In this document: positions 22,850 to 36,900 of the stretch, piece by piece
Numbering within the stretch: position 1 is the stretch's first letter
Layout of the letters: each line of letters begins with the position of its first letter
NCBI GenBank assembly: GCA_027922465.2
Contig: BQMF02000584.1
Location: 124,001-188,000 of the forward strand
Length of the DNA: 64,000 nucleotides
Direction: 5' to 3'
From: Turritopsis dohrnii
Lineage: Eukaryota > Cnidaria > Hydrozoa > Anthoathecata > Oceaniidae
The notes under the pieces: generated by a model
What the model was told of the DNA's origin: nothing
The model's database searches: none
What the model saw: only the letters and a program-made list of their open reading frames with translations
Made by a program: the position numbers and the translations under genes

Positions 22850-23650
22850 ATGGCTAAATCACTAATTTTGAAGTACCCTGTTTTGAAAGATGAAGAAACA
22901 TGTCATGTAAGTTTACTGAAAAAATTACATGGATTGGTTAAGACTTTCTCATAGAAACTTGACGGAAAGAGGTTCCAATCTGCCAATTTCTTTTGTTTTT
23001 AGGCAAAGTTATTCAAACGATTTAAAACCAGATTAAAAAACAGTAAATCTGTTAAAAAACCTCGCAAGAGTCCATCATCTTCAATAATACCTCTCCCTAA
23101 AATAAAGTCTTCAGAGATGCCCAAATCATACTCCACAATAACTGTTGCATCTGAAGTAACAAAAACACACAATCAACTGAAACAACTTCTGACTTCTGAA
23201 AGAAATAGCACTGATGGGAATTTAGCCGATCACGAGCTACCAATTTTCAACAATTTTACACAAGGTAGGTTTTACAGATAGACTGGGGTTTTTGCTATGA
23301 ACAGGGTTTATCAGTACAAATCTAGTTCTGAGTATTTGAAATCTCAAGATTTTTGCACATGCTCAAGATACAAAATTTTCTATAGTACCCTGTCTCTCTA
23401 CTTAGCAGGTTGTGAATAAGACTCAATAACCTTAGCGAACCTAAAAGCCAGTTTCTTTTACTACCGTTCAGCCATGAACTATCTTTGTTTAGCTATGTCT
23501 GATAAATTGCAAGATTTAATATTGAAGGAACGCAAGAAAAAAAGCTCATGCCATTCTACTTTGGTAAGTTACTTAAAGCAAGACTTCTACGAACGTCGAG
23601 ATTGGGTTGCCAGCATTAATGCACAGAGGGTGAAGACAATTCTTCTATAG
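22850..23650 (+). pseudogene. SAMD3-like (TE-associated) gene fragment, decayed
   Basis: Exons 22850-22906 (ATG, MAKSLILKYPVLKDEETCH), 23003-23263 and 23493-23650 join in frame across GT-AG introns (phases 0 and 1). The third exon reads DFYERRDWVASINAQRVKTILL, then TAG, then YPCFKEPV. The LxxKYPxLKD start and the RRxW...YPCFK segment resemble SAMD3-like proteins that are multicopy in fish and cnidarian genomes. The stop falls inside the conserved segment, and nothing recognisable follows. It begins 62 bases from a Helitron 5' end. Confidence 0.55.
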
Positions 23651-23689
23651 TATCCTTGTTTTAAGGAACCTGTCCATGTACGTTAGTTT

Positions 23690-23877
23690 ATGTTGCCCTA
23701 ATGTGGTGGAGCAATAGGGCAACTTGCAACAATAGGGCAACAATGCAGCATGAGGGCAAAAGTATGAAGCAATTGGGCTCAATTTTAGCAACATTTAGGG
23801 ACATTGCGACTACTACTACTACTATTACTACTACTACTAACTACTAACTACTACTACTAATATTACTACTACTACTA
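23690..23877. repeat. Degenerate GCCCT/AGGGC motif array next to an (ACT)n microsatellite
   Basis: At 23690-23800 GCCCTAATG, AGGGCAAC, AGGGCAAC, GAGGGCAA, TGGGCTCAA and AGGGACA recur about every 20 bases in both orientations. A (CTA)n tract follows at 23813-23877. A similar arrangement occurs at 39053-39280. Confidence 0.6.
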
Positions 23878-24060
23878 CGCAGGCTTTGAAATGTTTCATA
23901 TAATCAAACATTTAAACGGACGAGTTCTTTGATGTTATATGAAATAATTCATGAAAGAACGAATATTAATGAAAATAGGTCTGCATAAAAATGGAAGTTT
24001 TAGTTATTTATGCTAACTGAAAATAAGTTGATACTTCAAGTTATGATTATGGTGATACTA

Positions 24061-24110
24061 CTAGTATCCTACGTAAATGTTTTTACGGGTTTTAACTGCG
24101 AAAAACAATG
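24061..24110 (-). mobile_element. Orphan Helitron 3' end
   Basis: On the minus strand, hairpin CGTAAA/TTTACG, then TAGGATACTAG at 24061 and a host T. No matching 5' end was found to the right before another Helitron begins at 24599. Probably a truncated copy. Confidence 0.55.
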
Positions 24111-24598
24111 TGTCAAATCCTGCGTGTTTGTGTGTGTGTAGAAATCTACTGACACCCAAACAGACAACATCTCCAAACTGTATATAAGACATCTTATAGT
24201 TACCTATGTGAAGGTGCATTTGTGTGCTACTGAAAATTGAATTAATCAACAATATTTTGTGTTAGTTGTAATGTAATGCACTTATTTTCAAGCAATGGAC
24301 GCATAATGTTTACAAACTTTAATTATCACTTGAAATCCGGAATGTCTATTTATGCAGTATTTTAATTAACAAATTACCTATATGAAATCATTATAAGTCT
24401 ATTTTTTAGTTCTTTCATGGTCTTGTTTTGTCACTCGTGTTTCGTATAACCTATTATGATTTACTCTGTGTCTCTGCTTGGCCAGCATTTTGTTATTTTC
24501 TTAATCTCCAATAATCAGCAATTGTTTTGCTTACTTTTATTTTCAATGAAGAATGGCACAAATGTGTGAAAGTTACATTGTCACCCATACGAGCACAA

Positions 24599-25689
24599 TC
24601 TATATATTAATAGCCGATTCTCTGTCTGTCTGTCTGTCTGTTTGTTTGTTTGTTTGTAAGTCACGCAAAATGGTAGATTAAGTTGTGAGCGAAATTATTT
24701 CTTTTTTTGTGTACGACGTGAGTTCGAAGCAAATACATTGCAACCCCAATCGAACGTGACTTTTTTTGGCTGATGAACTAATAGGAATAACGTTTTGTTT
24801 TTATCATTATTGTTAGTTTTATATTCCACATTGACTTGGCTTGAAAACAGTACATCAACTAAATACAAAGTCACTAACTGATTAAATATTTTGGACAAAA
24901 AGCAGCAGTGGCAGAACGTGGCAGCTTATGTTCGGTTTGCCACTAACTCTTGCCTGACTGTCTGAGACGGGTGAACTTTTTTTTTGAGCAGTCAAAATGT
25001 TTAAAAACAGATAGGTAAAAAAAGAGTATCATATCAAAACAAAATGTTTTTTTTTTTTTTTTTTTGCTTTTCTTTTAATAAATTAATTTCTTCTTTTAAT
25101 TGTCAAGCGTTCTGATCGAACGTTTTTTTATTCTATTTATTCATTTAGCACGTGCCTTTTTTCTCTCCTCCGTGTGAACTTTTTAAGAAGAGAAACCATT
25201 TTCCCCCTGTTGGATAGCACCCATGTTAGAGCGCGTAACGATTTTAAAACAAAAGCTAATAAAAAGTTTTTTTCTCTCTACGTTTTGAGTGCATTGTTGT
25301 ACTGATCAACGATTGTTTTAAAAAATAAATAAGTAACACATGAAATTTGGGTTTTTTTGGAACCATTGTTCAAACTGATATTTGATATTTGATTTCGAAT
25401 CTGTCTCTAGGATAACTGACGTTTTTTCGGGTCCGCGATACAGGCGATGGGGTGACAAAAAATTTGGGTCTAATTTTTTTGGAAGGGGTCTGTGACGTCA
25501 TCAAAATCTTTGAAGAATGATATCTCTGTAACGGTTGATCGTAGCGGAACGATCCCATACATTTTTTTAATCAGTTTTTCGAGCTCTACAACATGGTAGC
25601 ACTTTCGGTTGCCAATTTCTTAATTTTATTTTTCGTGAAGTCAACGCATGCTGAACATGGGCGGCGAGCGACGACGCCTTGGCGGCTAG
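24599..25689 (+). mobile_element. 1.1-kb non-autonomous Helitron
   Basis: 5' end A|TCTATATATTAATAGCCG at 24599, followed by a (CTGT)n/(TTTG)n tract. The 3' end has hairpin CGCC-TT-GGCG, then GCTAG at 25685-25689 and a host T. The 3' third (25380-25600) matches the 565-bp Helitrons of the palindrome (51271-52400). It has no transposase. Confidence 0.87.
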
Positions 25690-25744
25690 TATATTTTAAT
25701 ATTGTAATAAATTTTTAATGATCTGTAGTCATTCCTTTTCGGAA

Positions 25745-28136
25745 TTCATCTGCATAGGGAGAGGTTTACTTTTGAACTTTTTGTGATCATGAAACACAAG
25801 TTCTGCATAAAATCTTTTGAAATATACTCAAAAATAAACAATAGAGTTGGGCGACTTCTAGTTTGGTTTTGAATTAACACATTATCTCCCACTGCTAATG
25901 GCGGTACTAGCCGAGAATTTTCGTTCAAGTGTTCCAGTGACTTCATATACCTGGATTTGGGGGCCTCCTCCTTCTGTTTCCATGCGGTGCACCAGTTGTT
26001 GGAGAGTTGTGGGTTGTGGAAGGTGGATGTCCAAATAAAACTTCGGCTGGTGACAGCTTGCAACCTGGATCTGGGGTATTACGTTTCATCAACAAGGCTC
26101 GAACCATTTTGTCGGTGTTGATGTCACCATTCTCATTGATGTTGTCCATCAAAAGGCGCTTGGTGGATTTAACCGCAACCTCAGTCCGACCATTTGATGA
26201 GGGTAAGTAGCTTGATGATACTTGATGTTAAACTTCCTATTGCTCAAGGAACACATTTGTTGACTTTGTGGAGAAATCTGGCCCATCATCACTTGTACGC
26301 TCTGCAGGAACACCGAATGTTGAAAAGAGTGTGCGAAGCGATGCAATCAAGCTAGTGGCACCGGATTCTGAGGTACCAGGGCGTACAAACGACTGCTCAG
26401 ACCAACCTGACAAACGACCAGCTCTGATAAAGTAGTAATGTCCCCTGGAAAGAAATAGTCGGTACAAATTGCTTCATAGAGCGTAGATTTCAACTCCATG
26501 TTTAATGGCTTCAACGGTAAGCCTTTTGGATTCACGGAATGCTTCGTTAAGGTCGTTGTTCCTTCAAATTTGGATCTTGGGCTTAGGAGGTGCTTAAGAG
26601 TTTCGAGTTGTGTAAAGTTTATCTAGTGCGACACCTGGTTTATTAAACGGAACAACGAGCGAACATCGGTTATATTGGATGGAGTGGGGAGATCTTCAAT
26701 GGCATTGATGAATTTCTGGAGTGGTTTTACTCTTTTCTCTGAGATAGTGAAGCCAGCAAAATCAGCTGTTTCACATGCAAATTGAAATTTCTCGATGTTG
26801 GCAATTATGCCATTGTGTCTGATAAGATCTAAATAGTCAATTACCCTCCACCGGTGTTTTGCAAGAGAGTTTTCAGAATCCCACGTCAGATTTTCGTCAA
26901 CAATATCATAACGTCGAGAGTAGCTGTCTTCACATGCGAAGAATCCTTGGGGTGCCACTTTGTAACGGTATCACCCACACGGAGCTATGAAAGTTGTATA
27001 GTGCCGATCCTCGGGAGCAATGAGAACGGAATGAAAGCCGTTCCAGGCATCGATGACTGTTTTCCATGTATCTGGGGGAACTGATTTGGCCTGATGGAAA
27101 GGGGATTTAACATGGTGTGTCCCACGTAGACAGTGTGGATTTAACGGTGAGTGGTCAACGGTTCTTCTAGGACTGCCATCTGGTGTGCGGGTGAGAACCA
27201 TACGGTGGCACCATATGGATGGTTCTCCAAATGGTACTTTTTCGAGCACTCCAAGGTTGACATCATCGTCGAGTTGTTTCTTGACGGCGTCCTGCCAATG
27301 AATCGGCACTTGGAGGAGTGTGTGGATTGAATGGGTTGTGGCGTCTGGGTTCACGTGGAGAGACATAGCTGACCAGGTCATTCCGGGTAAAGTCTTGAGT
27401 AACTTTCCATCAACCAGTCTTTCATTTTCATGTTTTCTTGACAGCACTCAAAAAGTAATACATCAGGTTGAAGAGGGGGTATTGTTCGTTTGGGGCTTCC
27501 ACACTGATTTGTCTTGATGCGCCGAGTCACGAGAAGTCCTTTGGGATTACGTTCAACTGTATCAGTGTCTCTTGACAAAAACAATCGATTTGTTGATAGG
27601 CTGATGTACACCATAACTCCAGCTGAATAAAGACTACCATCTGGTGAGTCGCCTGATAATCTAAGAAATTTGGCTCCAACGATAGGCCTCGCGGGCCATC
27701 TCTTTGGCTTTAACAAATGCAACAGTCTCTTCAATCGATTTCTGGTCTATGTCACTCCAGCCAAGAACCTCACGTCTTATCTCATCATTTGATAGACCAG
27801 AAATGAAAACGCCTTTGACGATAATATCTGTGAAGTCTGCAGATTGGTCACACCGGGTATCACTACATTTAATAGCATAGCTTCAATGGGTTGGAGTTCG
27901 GTGCCACGTTAAAAGAGTCTCAATCGGGCAAGAAAGGAGTTCCACGTTTCTACGGTGGAACTGCGCGACATTGATGGGCTTTGGGTTTTTGGTGCTTTGG
28001 AAGGAGCTACTCTGGCCGGTACAGGTGCATTAACATGTACATTATTGTGGACAGTTAGCAGAGCGGCTGCAACAACATGATCCAAATCATCTCTTTGATA
28101 ACCACATCCATTGATTGGACACTGAATAACACGCAT
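25745..28136 (-). pseudogene. Decayed Gypsy-type LTR retrotransposon
   Basis: Minus-strand fragments occur in the expected order but different frames. A Gag-like start (28136-27909) has CPINGCGYQ and a later ETWNSFLARL. Reverse transcriptase follows (27447-26971: GEPSIWCHRMV, RRTVDHSPLNP, TWKTVIDAWNGFHS; then 26958-26623: GFFACEDSYSRRYD and FQFACETADFAGFTI). Integrase core comes next (26467-26237: GRLSGWSEQSFVRPG and FGVPAERTSDDGPDF). An integrase C-terminal segment (26152-25746) has KLSPAEVLFGHP and LPxxVGDNVLIQNQ-like residues. No protease was recognised and no LTRs were found. Multiple frameshifts mark it as old. Confidence 0.85.
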
Positions 28137-30554
28137 GATGTTGCTGCCACATAAACAGTAGAACCTTTCTTAGTACTTTTTAGTGTTGTATTAGTATAAA
28201 AATTTGGTAACTAAAAGAAAAAAAAGATCATAAAATATAATAACTGTTCTCCAAAAAAACAGCTTTTTTAAGGACTAAGTAACTTATTACGGTAGCAGCG
28301 TAAGCGAATACCGTATTAAAACACCCTTGGACTCCTACTACTACTCCTACTACTACTACTACTACTCCTGCCGAAACGGCAGTTTTTAGCCTACGATTTA
28401 GAGTATGTGAGTCCCCACTAAAAACTCAATATACATTCTAATGAACGAACGCAGCCTTTTGAATTTTCGAAGGTTTTCAATCACATACATTTAAAGTACG
28501 TTTTCTTTGATATTTTATCACTTTATTGATGAAGGAATGAATATTAATCAAATAGGTCTACATAAAACTGGGACTTTTAGTTACTTTTATGGTACTGAAT
28601 CAATGAACTTTGGCACTTGAAAATAGATATGTTTTTCGTGTCAGTTAAGCACAGATCAGACTTTCTTATTACTTTCTACGTTTGTTAGCTATTTGTTCTG
28701 TCTTTGAACATCAAGGTTTTCAAAAATCGAGTTAAAAAAAGGCAGTTATCTGTTTGAACTCATTTTCGGTTTCAAAAAATTATAATTCAAAACATACATT
28801 TTTTTTCTACATAAGCTCTTATAAAAAAAAAACGTACTTATAAACAGCTCATGCATGTATAATTCTTTTGTCTTCTAATAAATTAAATTGCTGGTGTGTT
28901 GCGATTAGACCCTATTTACACGAGTTAGAAATTAAACATTATAATATCGTTTATGCCTGTTTTCCACCAGTAAGATATCTCAAGAAATAACGTTTAAAGA
29001 ACGTTTAAGAACTTGAAGTAAAATTTCAAATTTAAAAGTATTCTTGTGGCAAGTACTTTTGCTGCTACCGTTTTGCGCCATCTGGCTCTTGTTTTGTCTT
29101 TAATACATACTTTTTTAATCAAAATCAGTTTTTTATTCACTTCCATTGAGAAAGAAAATCATATTTTGTTTGGAAAAGATCTCCTATAAGTTAATTAAAT
29201 AAATTTTAAAAACACACTGATATATTTTATAAAAACTAGCACGAAGCTTTTCGTCCTATAAGTTAGTTTAGAGAAAACCATATATGAAAGTCTTTTTATG
29301 TAAAATTAATTTTAAGTATTCAAGTATATAGAAATAAGGCATTAATAAATATTTGAGTTAATGTTTCGTATTTTTGATTTCTTTGGTAAAGATTTTATTG
29401 AATAAATTTTTTTTGTAATGATGCTGGTATACGCATTCAATTTTGAGAGGGTGCTTGTCTGCTTTTTTAACAGGAATGTGTTATTCTCTGAATCACTGCC
29501 ACTATGTTGACTTTCCCGCTGCAAATATGTTTTCAATTCTGCTTCACAGTCCAACATTTTTCAATTTTGCTGAAATCACTTCTTTTTGACCTCATGTCCT
29601 GTTGTTTCTATGTTTACTTTTATTTATGGTGCATTCATAACTATTTGAGAGAATGTTTCGTATATTTTTTAATGCTTTAAATTAAATTAAAGTTTACTAC
29701 AATGACATGCAATGCTTTATGAACTCAATATCTGTTTGAACTGGGGTTTCTTATTCACTGCCACACTACTTGTATCTCAAAAATTCCTATTTCGAATTTC
29801 ATGGTGATAGGGTACGAACAACATGGAAAATCTTTGTCAAGTTATCTTAATTTTAAGGAAATGGCTGCCAAATCTATTGTTCTTTTCACTTGATTTTAAC
29901 TTGAAGACATCAGATACGGTTTCAGACTTTTTCATTCGAATCGGGCTCGAAGTCATTCCACGGGTTTTATATTTTGTTGTTTTCACTAACCTGTCAATGA
30001 CTTGAAAGAATGAGATTCATCTGAGTCTAAGTCAAAGCTTGGAGATCTTACTTTTGAGGTATGAACAAGAAAGAACTTGCAGCGTATGAGTTATTTTGTC
30101 ACTGAGTTTTTGAAACCAATGTTTGTTTTGCGCTTGAATTTTGAATTGTAAAGGCCATCAGATATAAGATCATATCCGTTTGTAAAGTGATTTGAAATGG
30201 GCAAAGTATGGACAATCTGAACAAATACTGATATTCACTTCTTAAGCTACAACAACGGAAAGTTGCTGGGGTGAAGATAAGTAGTTGGGGGCCTAGCAGC
30301 ACTCCATACAACATTGAAATCAGGGGGAAAGGTTTTTTCCAAATATTTTGTGGAGGCTTGTAATTCCAAAGTTTCTTAAGATATTTAGCGAAGATACAAA
30401 ACAGATTTATAGCAGCAATCGAACTTACCGAAATTTTACCATTGATAACACCAAGCGTGATAAGTTTGAGTGATGTTTATGTATATAGATTTACATAGGT
30501 TGCAAGTTCTTCTCTACTTGTGCACCAATAATAAACATTCTTACTCCAAAATAC
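28137..30554. other. Repeat-bearing intergenic region
   Basis: It holds an (ACT)n tract at 28334-28370 and a segment at 28448-28620 that is a diverged copy of 23880-24040 (shared AATATTAAT and AATAGGTCT stretches); both copies are associated with (ACT)n. The rest shows no supported gene. The frame at 29342-29557 (minus) is low-complexity. Confidence 0.5.
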
Positions 30555-30680
30555 TAACAAGTTTTCGTTGACATTATCAGGTCTTTCTGTATCCTTTATT
30601 TATTTTTCTGAGTTATTCAGAGGTTACCATACCAGGGTATGGTGTGACACCTTGTTCTATTACTACGTATCCCACATAAT
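30555..30680 (-). pseudogene. Relic of a receptor tyrosine kinase exon
   Basis: On the minus strand the segment reads GVTPYPGMV, then stops, then KGYRK before AGACCTGATAATGTC. It is a decayed counterpart of the intact kinase exon at 50915-51011 ([11 protein letters not shown]...[13 protein letters not shown]). Stops and indels make it non-coding. Confidence 0.7.
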
Positions 30681-30806
30681 CTTTAGTGTGGAATAAATAA
30701 ACCCCTAAATAATGAGAAAGAAAGTGCGATGTTAATTTTAATCACTAGTCCTTTTCAACAAATTCAAACTTAACCAATTCACGACATTCATGTCAAGTGA
30801 TCTGTA

Positions 30807-30953
30807 GTAGAATATAAAGACCCGTTACATTATTTTGACCCCCTTGGTTTACGCGTATGACCTAACCTTAGCCCGTAACTTAACCCTAACCCAACATTAA
30901 CAACGAAAATCTGACAAGTTATAATAACCTAAGGGATCATTATTTTCTACCAC
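30807..30953. mobile_element. Foldback MITE, copy 2
   Basis: Related to 12477-12600: GACCCGTTACATTATTTTGA near the left end and AGGGATCATTATTTTCTAC near the right end, with GGTTTACGCGTATGAC inside. Non-coding. Confidence 0.6.
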
Positions 30954-30996
30954 AAATCTACTAAAATATGAATTTCATTAGGAAACCTTCAAAAAT

Positions 30997-33900
30997 AGTC
31001 GGGGGCACTATGTTAAATTATATGTGTTCGTGTGCAGTGTTTGGTTACAAGCAATTTTATTGTTTTAAATTATTCCAAAAGTGATTCTAAGTAGAAAAAA
31101 ATATGGTGTCAATTTTTTTGAAAAAGGGTGTGGCGCTCATGTGACGTCATAATTTGCTGGTAAGAGAAAAATGACAGTTAAAATTAGTGGTCAAAAATGA
31201 TCTCAATCGATAGATCTTGTGAAAAGAAACGAAAGTTGTATAAGTATTATGGGTTTAAAATGTATGGTTGTAAAAATATAAAAGCTCGAAATTATAGAAA
31301 AATGACAGGGGGGCTGATTTATGACTAGTCAGTTTATAAAATCCATATTCAGATATAAAGATGTTTGTATGAATGTTAAGTTTCAGAACATCTAAAGTAG
31401 ACAAGAAATTAAGTTATTTAAGACCAGTGTGAAAAAGAAGAAGTTTATATAATTTTCTTTAATTGGATTTGACAAGCCCTCGTTTTGAGAATCTATTCGA
31501 ATTAAAGAACTTTCGAACTATAGAATGATTTGTCAATGTTCCTTTTTCTTACAACAGAATTTCAAATATAAATGAAATAAAAATTTAACAAGAAGAAATA
31601 TGTAGAAATATACAAGAATGATGGAGAGTTTGGAAAAACTCTTAGATTTGAAGAAATGTTTGATTTGTCAGATGGTAGATAGAAAGAAGGTAAATTGTAT
31701 TGCAATTTTATATTTAATTTTTAGTAAATGTAGATCGTTTATATTTTAGTTATCTAATGTTAGTGTTCAAAACATTCTTGTGTGTATTTTTTCATTCCAG
31801 TCAATTAGTCAACTAGTCAACCAAAGAAAGAACACTTTGAAAAGCTATTCTTCTATTTAACAGAATGGTCAGCGCTAGGAGAAAGTAACTTTGAGAGGAT
31901 TTTAGACAGATTAGGAAAACATTCGATTTCATTTTTACTCGAAGGCAAGGCAAGTTATCACAAAGAATAATTCAAGAAAAAAGTTCGCAACACAAATCTT
32001 GAACGCATGAAAGCTAGAGTAGAAATACTGCGAGCTCAATTTCAAAGAGAGGAAGCCCGTCTGATGTGGAAGAAAAAGGCAATTTAATTGATTCAGTTGA
32101 CAATACAGAACCTCCAAGTAAATCATTACGATCCAGTTCTCAACCGTTTCATAAAGATCTATGCATTATTTGTCAAAAAAGAGGTGGTTATTTGCGTAAA
32201 GTGGCTTGTACCAAAACAGGAGAGACGATGCTAGCATGTGCAGAAAGTATCAGAGACAATAACCTCCTTCTACGGTTAAATAACGTACCTGATGCTACTG
32301 ATGCCGTTGCAAATGACGCACAGTATCATTTAAATTGTTGGTCAATGTTGAAGAAAGAAGCTGCAAAGGTGACACAAGTAGAGGATTTCATCATATGTTC
32401 AGAAGACCCTGAATCGGCAAAAGCAGATGTTGAAATAATTGAGCTAGTAACAGAACTTGTTATATTATTATAATATTACGTACAATAACATAAAAGGAAA
32501 CCCTGAAGATAACCAAACTAATTAAAAACGCTATCTTAAAAATTTGATATCGGAAAATGTACCAAATGTAAATTTTTCTCGACCGAAAAATAGAAGAGAA
32601 TCAGAAATTGTTTGCTCTGATAAAGCAAAAGATTGTGTTATAGATGATTTTAAGAACACTCCAGACGATTACACACAACTGTTAAGAGTAGCGAAAACTG
32701 TACGACGTGATATCTTGCACCATTCTAAATGGACCTTCACTGGTAGCTATGACGGCTTTAAAATCCAACCACATTAGAAACACTTCTCAAGTGGATCCTT
32801 ATAGGACCAAAAAGGACAATGGACGATTCGCCGAAAAAAGCAGAATCGGTAGATTCTAGTGTTCAAACAATTTGTGAACTAATTCTACAGAGTGTCAAAA
32901 CTGAAAGACAGGTGTCCCATGTCACAACTGCAGATTTCCGTAACACCTTCATTGCAGAAACTCCACTGACAGTCGGTCTTGGACTGCAAATACATCACAA
33001 AACAAGGTCGAAATCGATTTTGGATACCTTATCTCAAATTAATCTTTCGATCACTTATAAGCGTGTTTTACAAATTGAAACAAATATTGCAAATGAGGTT
33101 TATGAATGCATGAAAAGAAATGGTGGTGTTTACGTTCCTAGTAACCTAATTATAGGACTACCTATACATTTTGCGATCGATAACACTGATATAAAGAACG
33201 GCACGCCTGATGGAAAAAACGAGTTTCATGGTACGGGAATGGTAGTCTTTCAAAAGCGCCGAGAACATGTTTCACCAAAATTTGCGATTCCAACCTGTAC
33301 CAAATCCAGTGATGTCCCAGAAGACCTATTTGTTCCAACCACGAGGATCTATAAGCCAGCTCCACCTAATGAATGTTATCCAGATTTTACAGGTATACAT
33401 AACTGTTTTAATTGATAAATTGATAAAGATGACATAACACGACACAGCATGACAGAGCATGATATACGATACGATGTAGCATACTATTATATAAAAATAA
33501 TAGAGATTAGTCTTTATTTCTTCATAGGTGTCATAGAATGTGATGATTTGGTGACAAGCAACCAGTGTGATCAAACGTGGTCTATTTCAACTATACGCAC
33601 TAGAAAGATGCCAACGTGGGCAGCCTATAGCTCACTTTTGTCACTACCACAAGAGCAATCCTTTTGTCAATGTTTACCATTAATACCGTCGTCACCGACA
33701 GATTGGTCCAACATGTATGCGGCACTTAAATTGGTCCAAGGATTAAATGCAGTTGTATCTCCGGATTCAAAGAAAACCATTGTGACATTAGATCTACAAC
33801 TTTATTCAATGTGTGTCAAGTTACGTCAGCGCAAGGATATATCTGATAATTTTATTTTTAGAATGGGGGAGCTCCACATTGTCTTTGCAATGTTAAAAGT

Positions 33901-36900
33901 TATCGGGAAATTGATAACGGATAGTGGAATCGACAGGCTTTTTGTAGAAGCAGGAGTCTATGGTCCTACAACATTGGGTCAGATAATTGATGGGAAGCAT
34001 TACAAAAGGGGTATGGAAGCACACATGGTCATGTATCTTGCAATCAAAACACTTCTTTGAAGGAAGCTGTAAGAGGTGACGAGTGGACCAGCCTATGTAG
34101 GAATTTATCCGAAATTACCACTCCTGATCTAGTTAATGCTAGCTATGACGAAATTAATGCCACTCATTTACAGATGACTAATTGTATTGTGGAGGCTGAA
34201 ATTGAATCCAAAATTGCAGCTCTGATGAAAACCCTCAAGTATCAAGGTGAGTTCTTCTGCCAATACCTTCAAATGTATGAATCAATTTTGATGTTCGTTA
34301 GAGCATCAAGACAGAACTCTTGGAAACTCCACCTGGCATCACTCAACAATTTTGTCAAATACTTTTTCGCTTTTGACCAAATCAATTATGCAAGACTAAC
34401 GCCTTATTATCTGGCAACCATGACAACGTTGGAAACAAAAGATCAAAAAAGCTGGAATTACCTTGAAGAAAACTACTCGATCATTAAGACGTCAATACCT
34501 TTTGTCGGTATCGGTTCCGATCATGCTATGGAGCAAGAAAATAAAAAGCTGAAAGTTGTTGGTGGTATCGTAGGGTTAACCCAAACTCCAGCTGCTTTTA
34601 ACCGTTTCTGTCTCACAAGTCCAATTTTAAATACCCTGACGAATCAATTTGAAAAAAGTCAAAGAATTTCCAGAGGAAACAAATCAGTCTTCCATTATCA
34701 ATTAAAAGGATCGATCAACAAACGCATTCTTGGAAGCGTACAAAAAGTCCTTGAAGTAATGAAATCTTTCGACGTCTCTTTTGAACCATCACAAGACTTG
34801 TCAAATGTAGTTACGAAAGCGGTTCTACCTAAGAAAATTGCTGACGAGTTTTTGCAGGGTGGAAATATCGGCGGAAAACTGTATGACATGTTTATCAAAG
34901 AGAGAATTCAAGGTAATTAATCAATCTGGGATCCCATGAAGAAATCAAACCTTACAACATTCAAGAGGTTGAGAAAGTTAACAAAATCGAAAATCGGCGA
35001 AAAAATCATCGAGCTGAAAGAGGAAAAGAAAGCAATGTCACGCTTTCTGATTGCTGCAGGAAAACGACCAGAGATTCAATTGGAACAATGCATTGGAGAG
35101 TACGAATTTTCAATAGTCCCTCGGTCGCTCTTTTCTTTTGATGGCCAGCCACTTCATTGCAGTGATAAATCAAAGCTGCTTTATCTTATAGAAGAAATGA
35201 CAATGTTTGATGATACACGAGTAAATAAGCCTGATGAAAACTCGGCGATCATCATAGATGGAATGACTGTTGTGAATCAAGTCAACAAAGATGGAAGAGT
35301 TAAAACATGTGGTGTAAGTTTTAGATTTCTTTTAATTAATATGCGCCATTTATGACTTGCTTTTAACGGTCCTGCTTTATATGTCTTGAAATTGTAGGAC
35401 TTTGGAAAGAAATTTTTGAACCATTTGGAAGCATCGATTAATGGATATGGACAAGTACGTTTAGTTTTTGATCGCTATTTCAAGAATTCCTTAAAATCAA
35501 GAACCCGTGAAAAGCGAACATCAGGAATGGCAATACGATATCAAATTACAGCAACGACAGATATCTCGAATATATCACTAAAACAGTTTTTATCACACAT
35601 TGACACAAAGCAGGACCTTTTTATTGGCAATGAAAGCGAAAGAATTCTTCTTGGAGGGAAGAATTAAATACACCTTAACATATGACACAGTTTGTGAAAG
35701 CAACATAGTCGGATACGAAATCATTGAACACGACCATGAAGAAGCGGACACTCTCCTTATTCTACAAGCTGTGGACATAGCACGAGATAATCCATTCACA
35801 GAGTGCATTATCTATTCTCCAGATACAGATGTATTTCTGCTGACAATTTACTTCTACACATCTCTTCCACAGGTATATTTCCAGACTCCATGTTTCAACT
35901 AACTGATAGTCACAAATTTAACAAATCAATTCCACTTTTTAAAGGCTACAAGGTTTCGAACAGGTAAAGCTGAAAAATATCGTGACCTTGATATTGGCAC
36001 TATTTATGAAAGCTAGGTGAGAGGTTGTCCAAAGCCTTACTCGGATTTCACACGTTTACTGGATGCGACCAAACAGGAAGATTCAATGGAAAATCCAAAT
36101 CGACCTGCTGGTCTTCCTTTGTAAGTTCAACGATGAGATCATTGATGCGTTGGCGCAGTTGGGGTCAAACGAAAATTTGCCAGATCTTGATACTATTGCT
36201 GGTTTGGAAAAATTCACAATGAACATTTATTACCCAAAAAGAACTGAGTCGATTTAAACCATTTCTCAACTCCATTGGTATTTGTTTTCCAGGTACCAGA
36301 AAGAAGGAGACAAACTTCCTCCTACCTTTTCGGCTTTAAAGTATAAAATATTCAGAGCACATTATGCAACGATGGTTTTGAAAAGAGCAGCTGTGAGTCT
36401 CCAGCATTTACCGCCAGCTGCAAATTACGGTTGGAAAATTATTGAGAACGACGATAGATCACTCTCTCCTATCATGACAGAGAATCTCCCTGCACCATTG
36501 GCCTTAATCGAAATGGTTACTTGTTCATGTAAGTCCAATTGCTCAACGCATTGTTGTCAGTACAAGAAAAATGGGTTCACCTGTACCGATATGTGCAAAT
36601 GCCTTCACTGTGAAAACAATGACAGCCTCGAGGAGGGTGACTTGGAAAGTGACGACGATGATGATGAATACGACATTTGACATTGGTTATCACATTGTTT
36701 GGATTAGTTTTTAATATGTATAAAACGTATTTGTTCTCTTTCCGACATATTTTTCAACGCTCAGAAACATAAGTAAACCTTATGGCATTCCTTAAACACA
36801 AACACGGGGGTTGGGAGTGGTGATTCGTTGATAAATCCAAATGAAAAACAAAGGAAATTTGTTTCTATTATCCTTAAGAGTATTATAATTATAAGTATAT

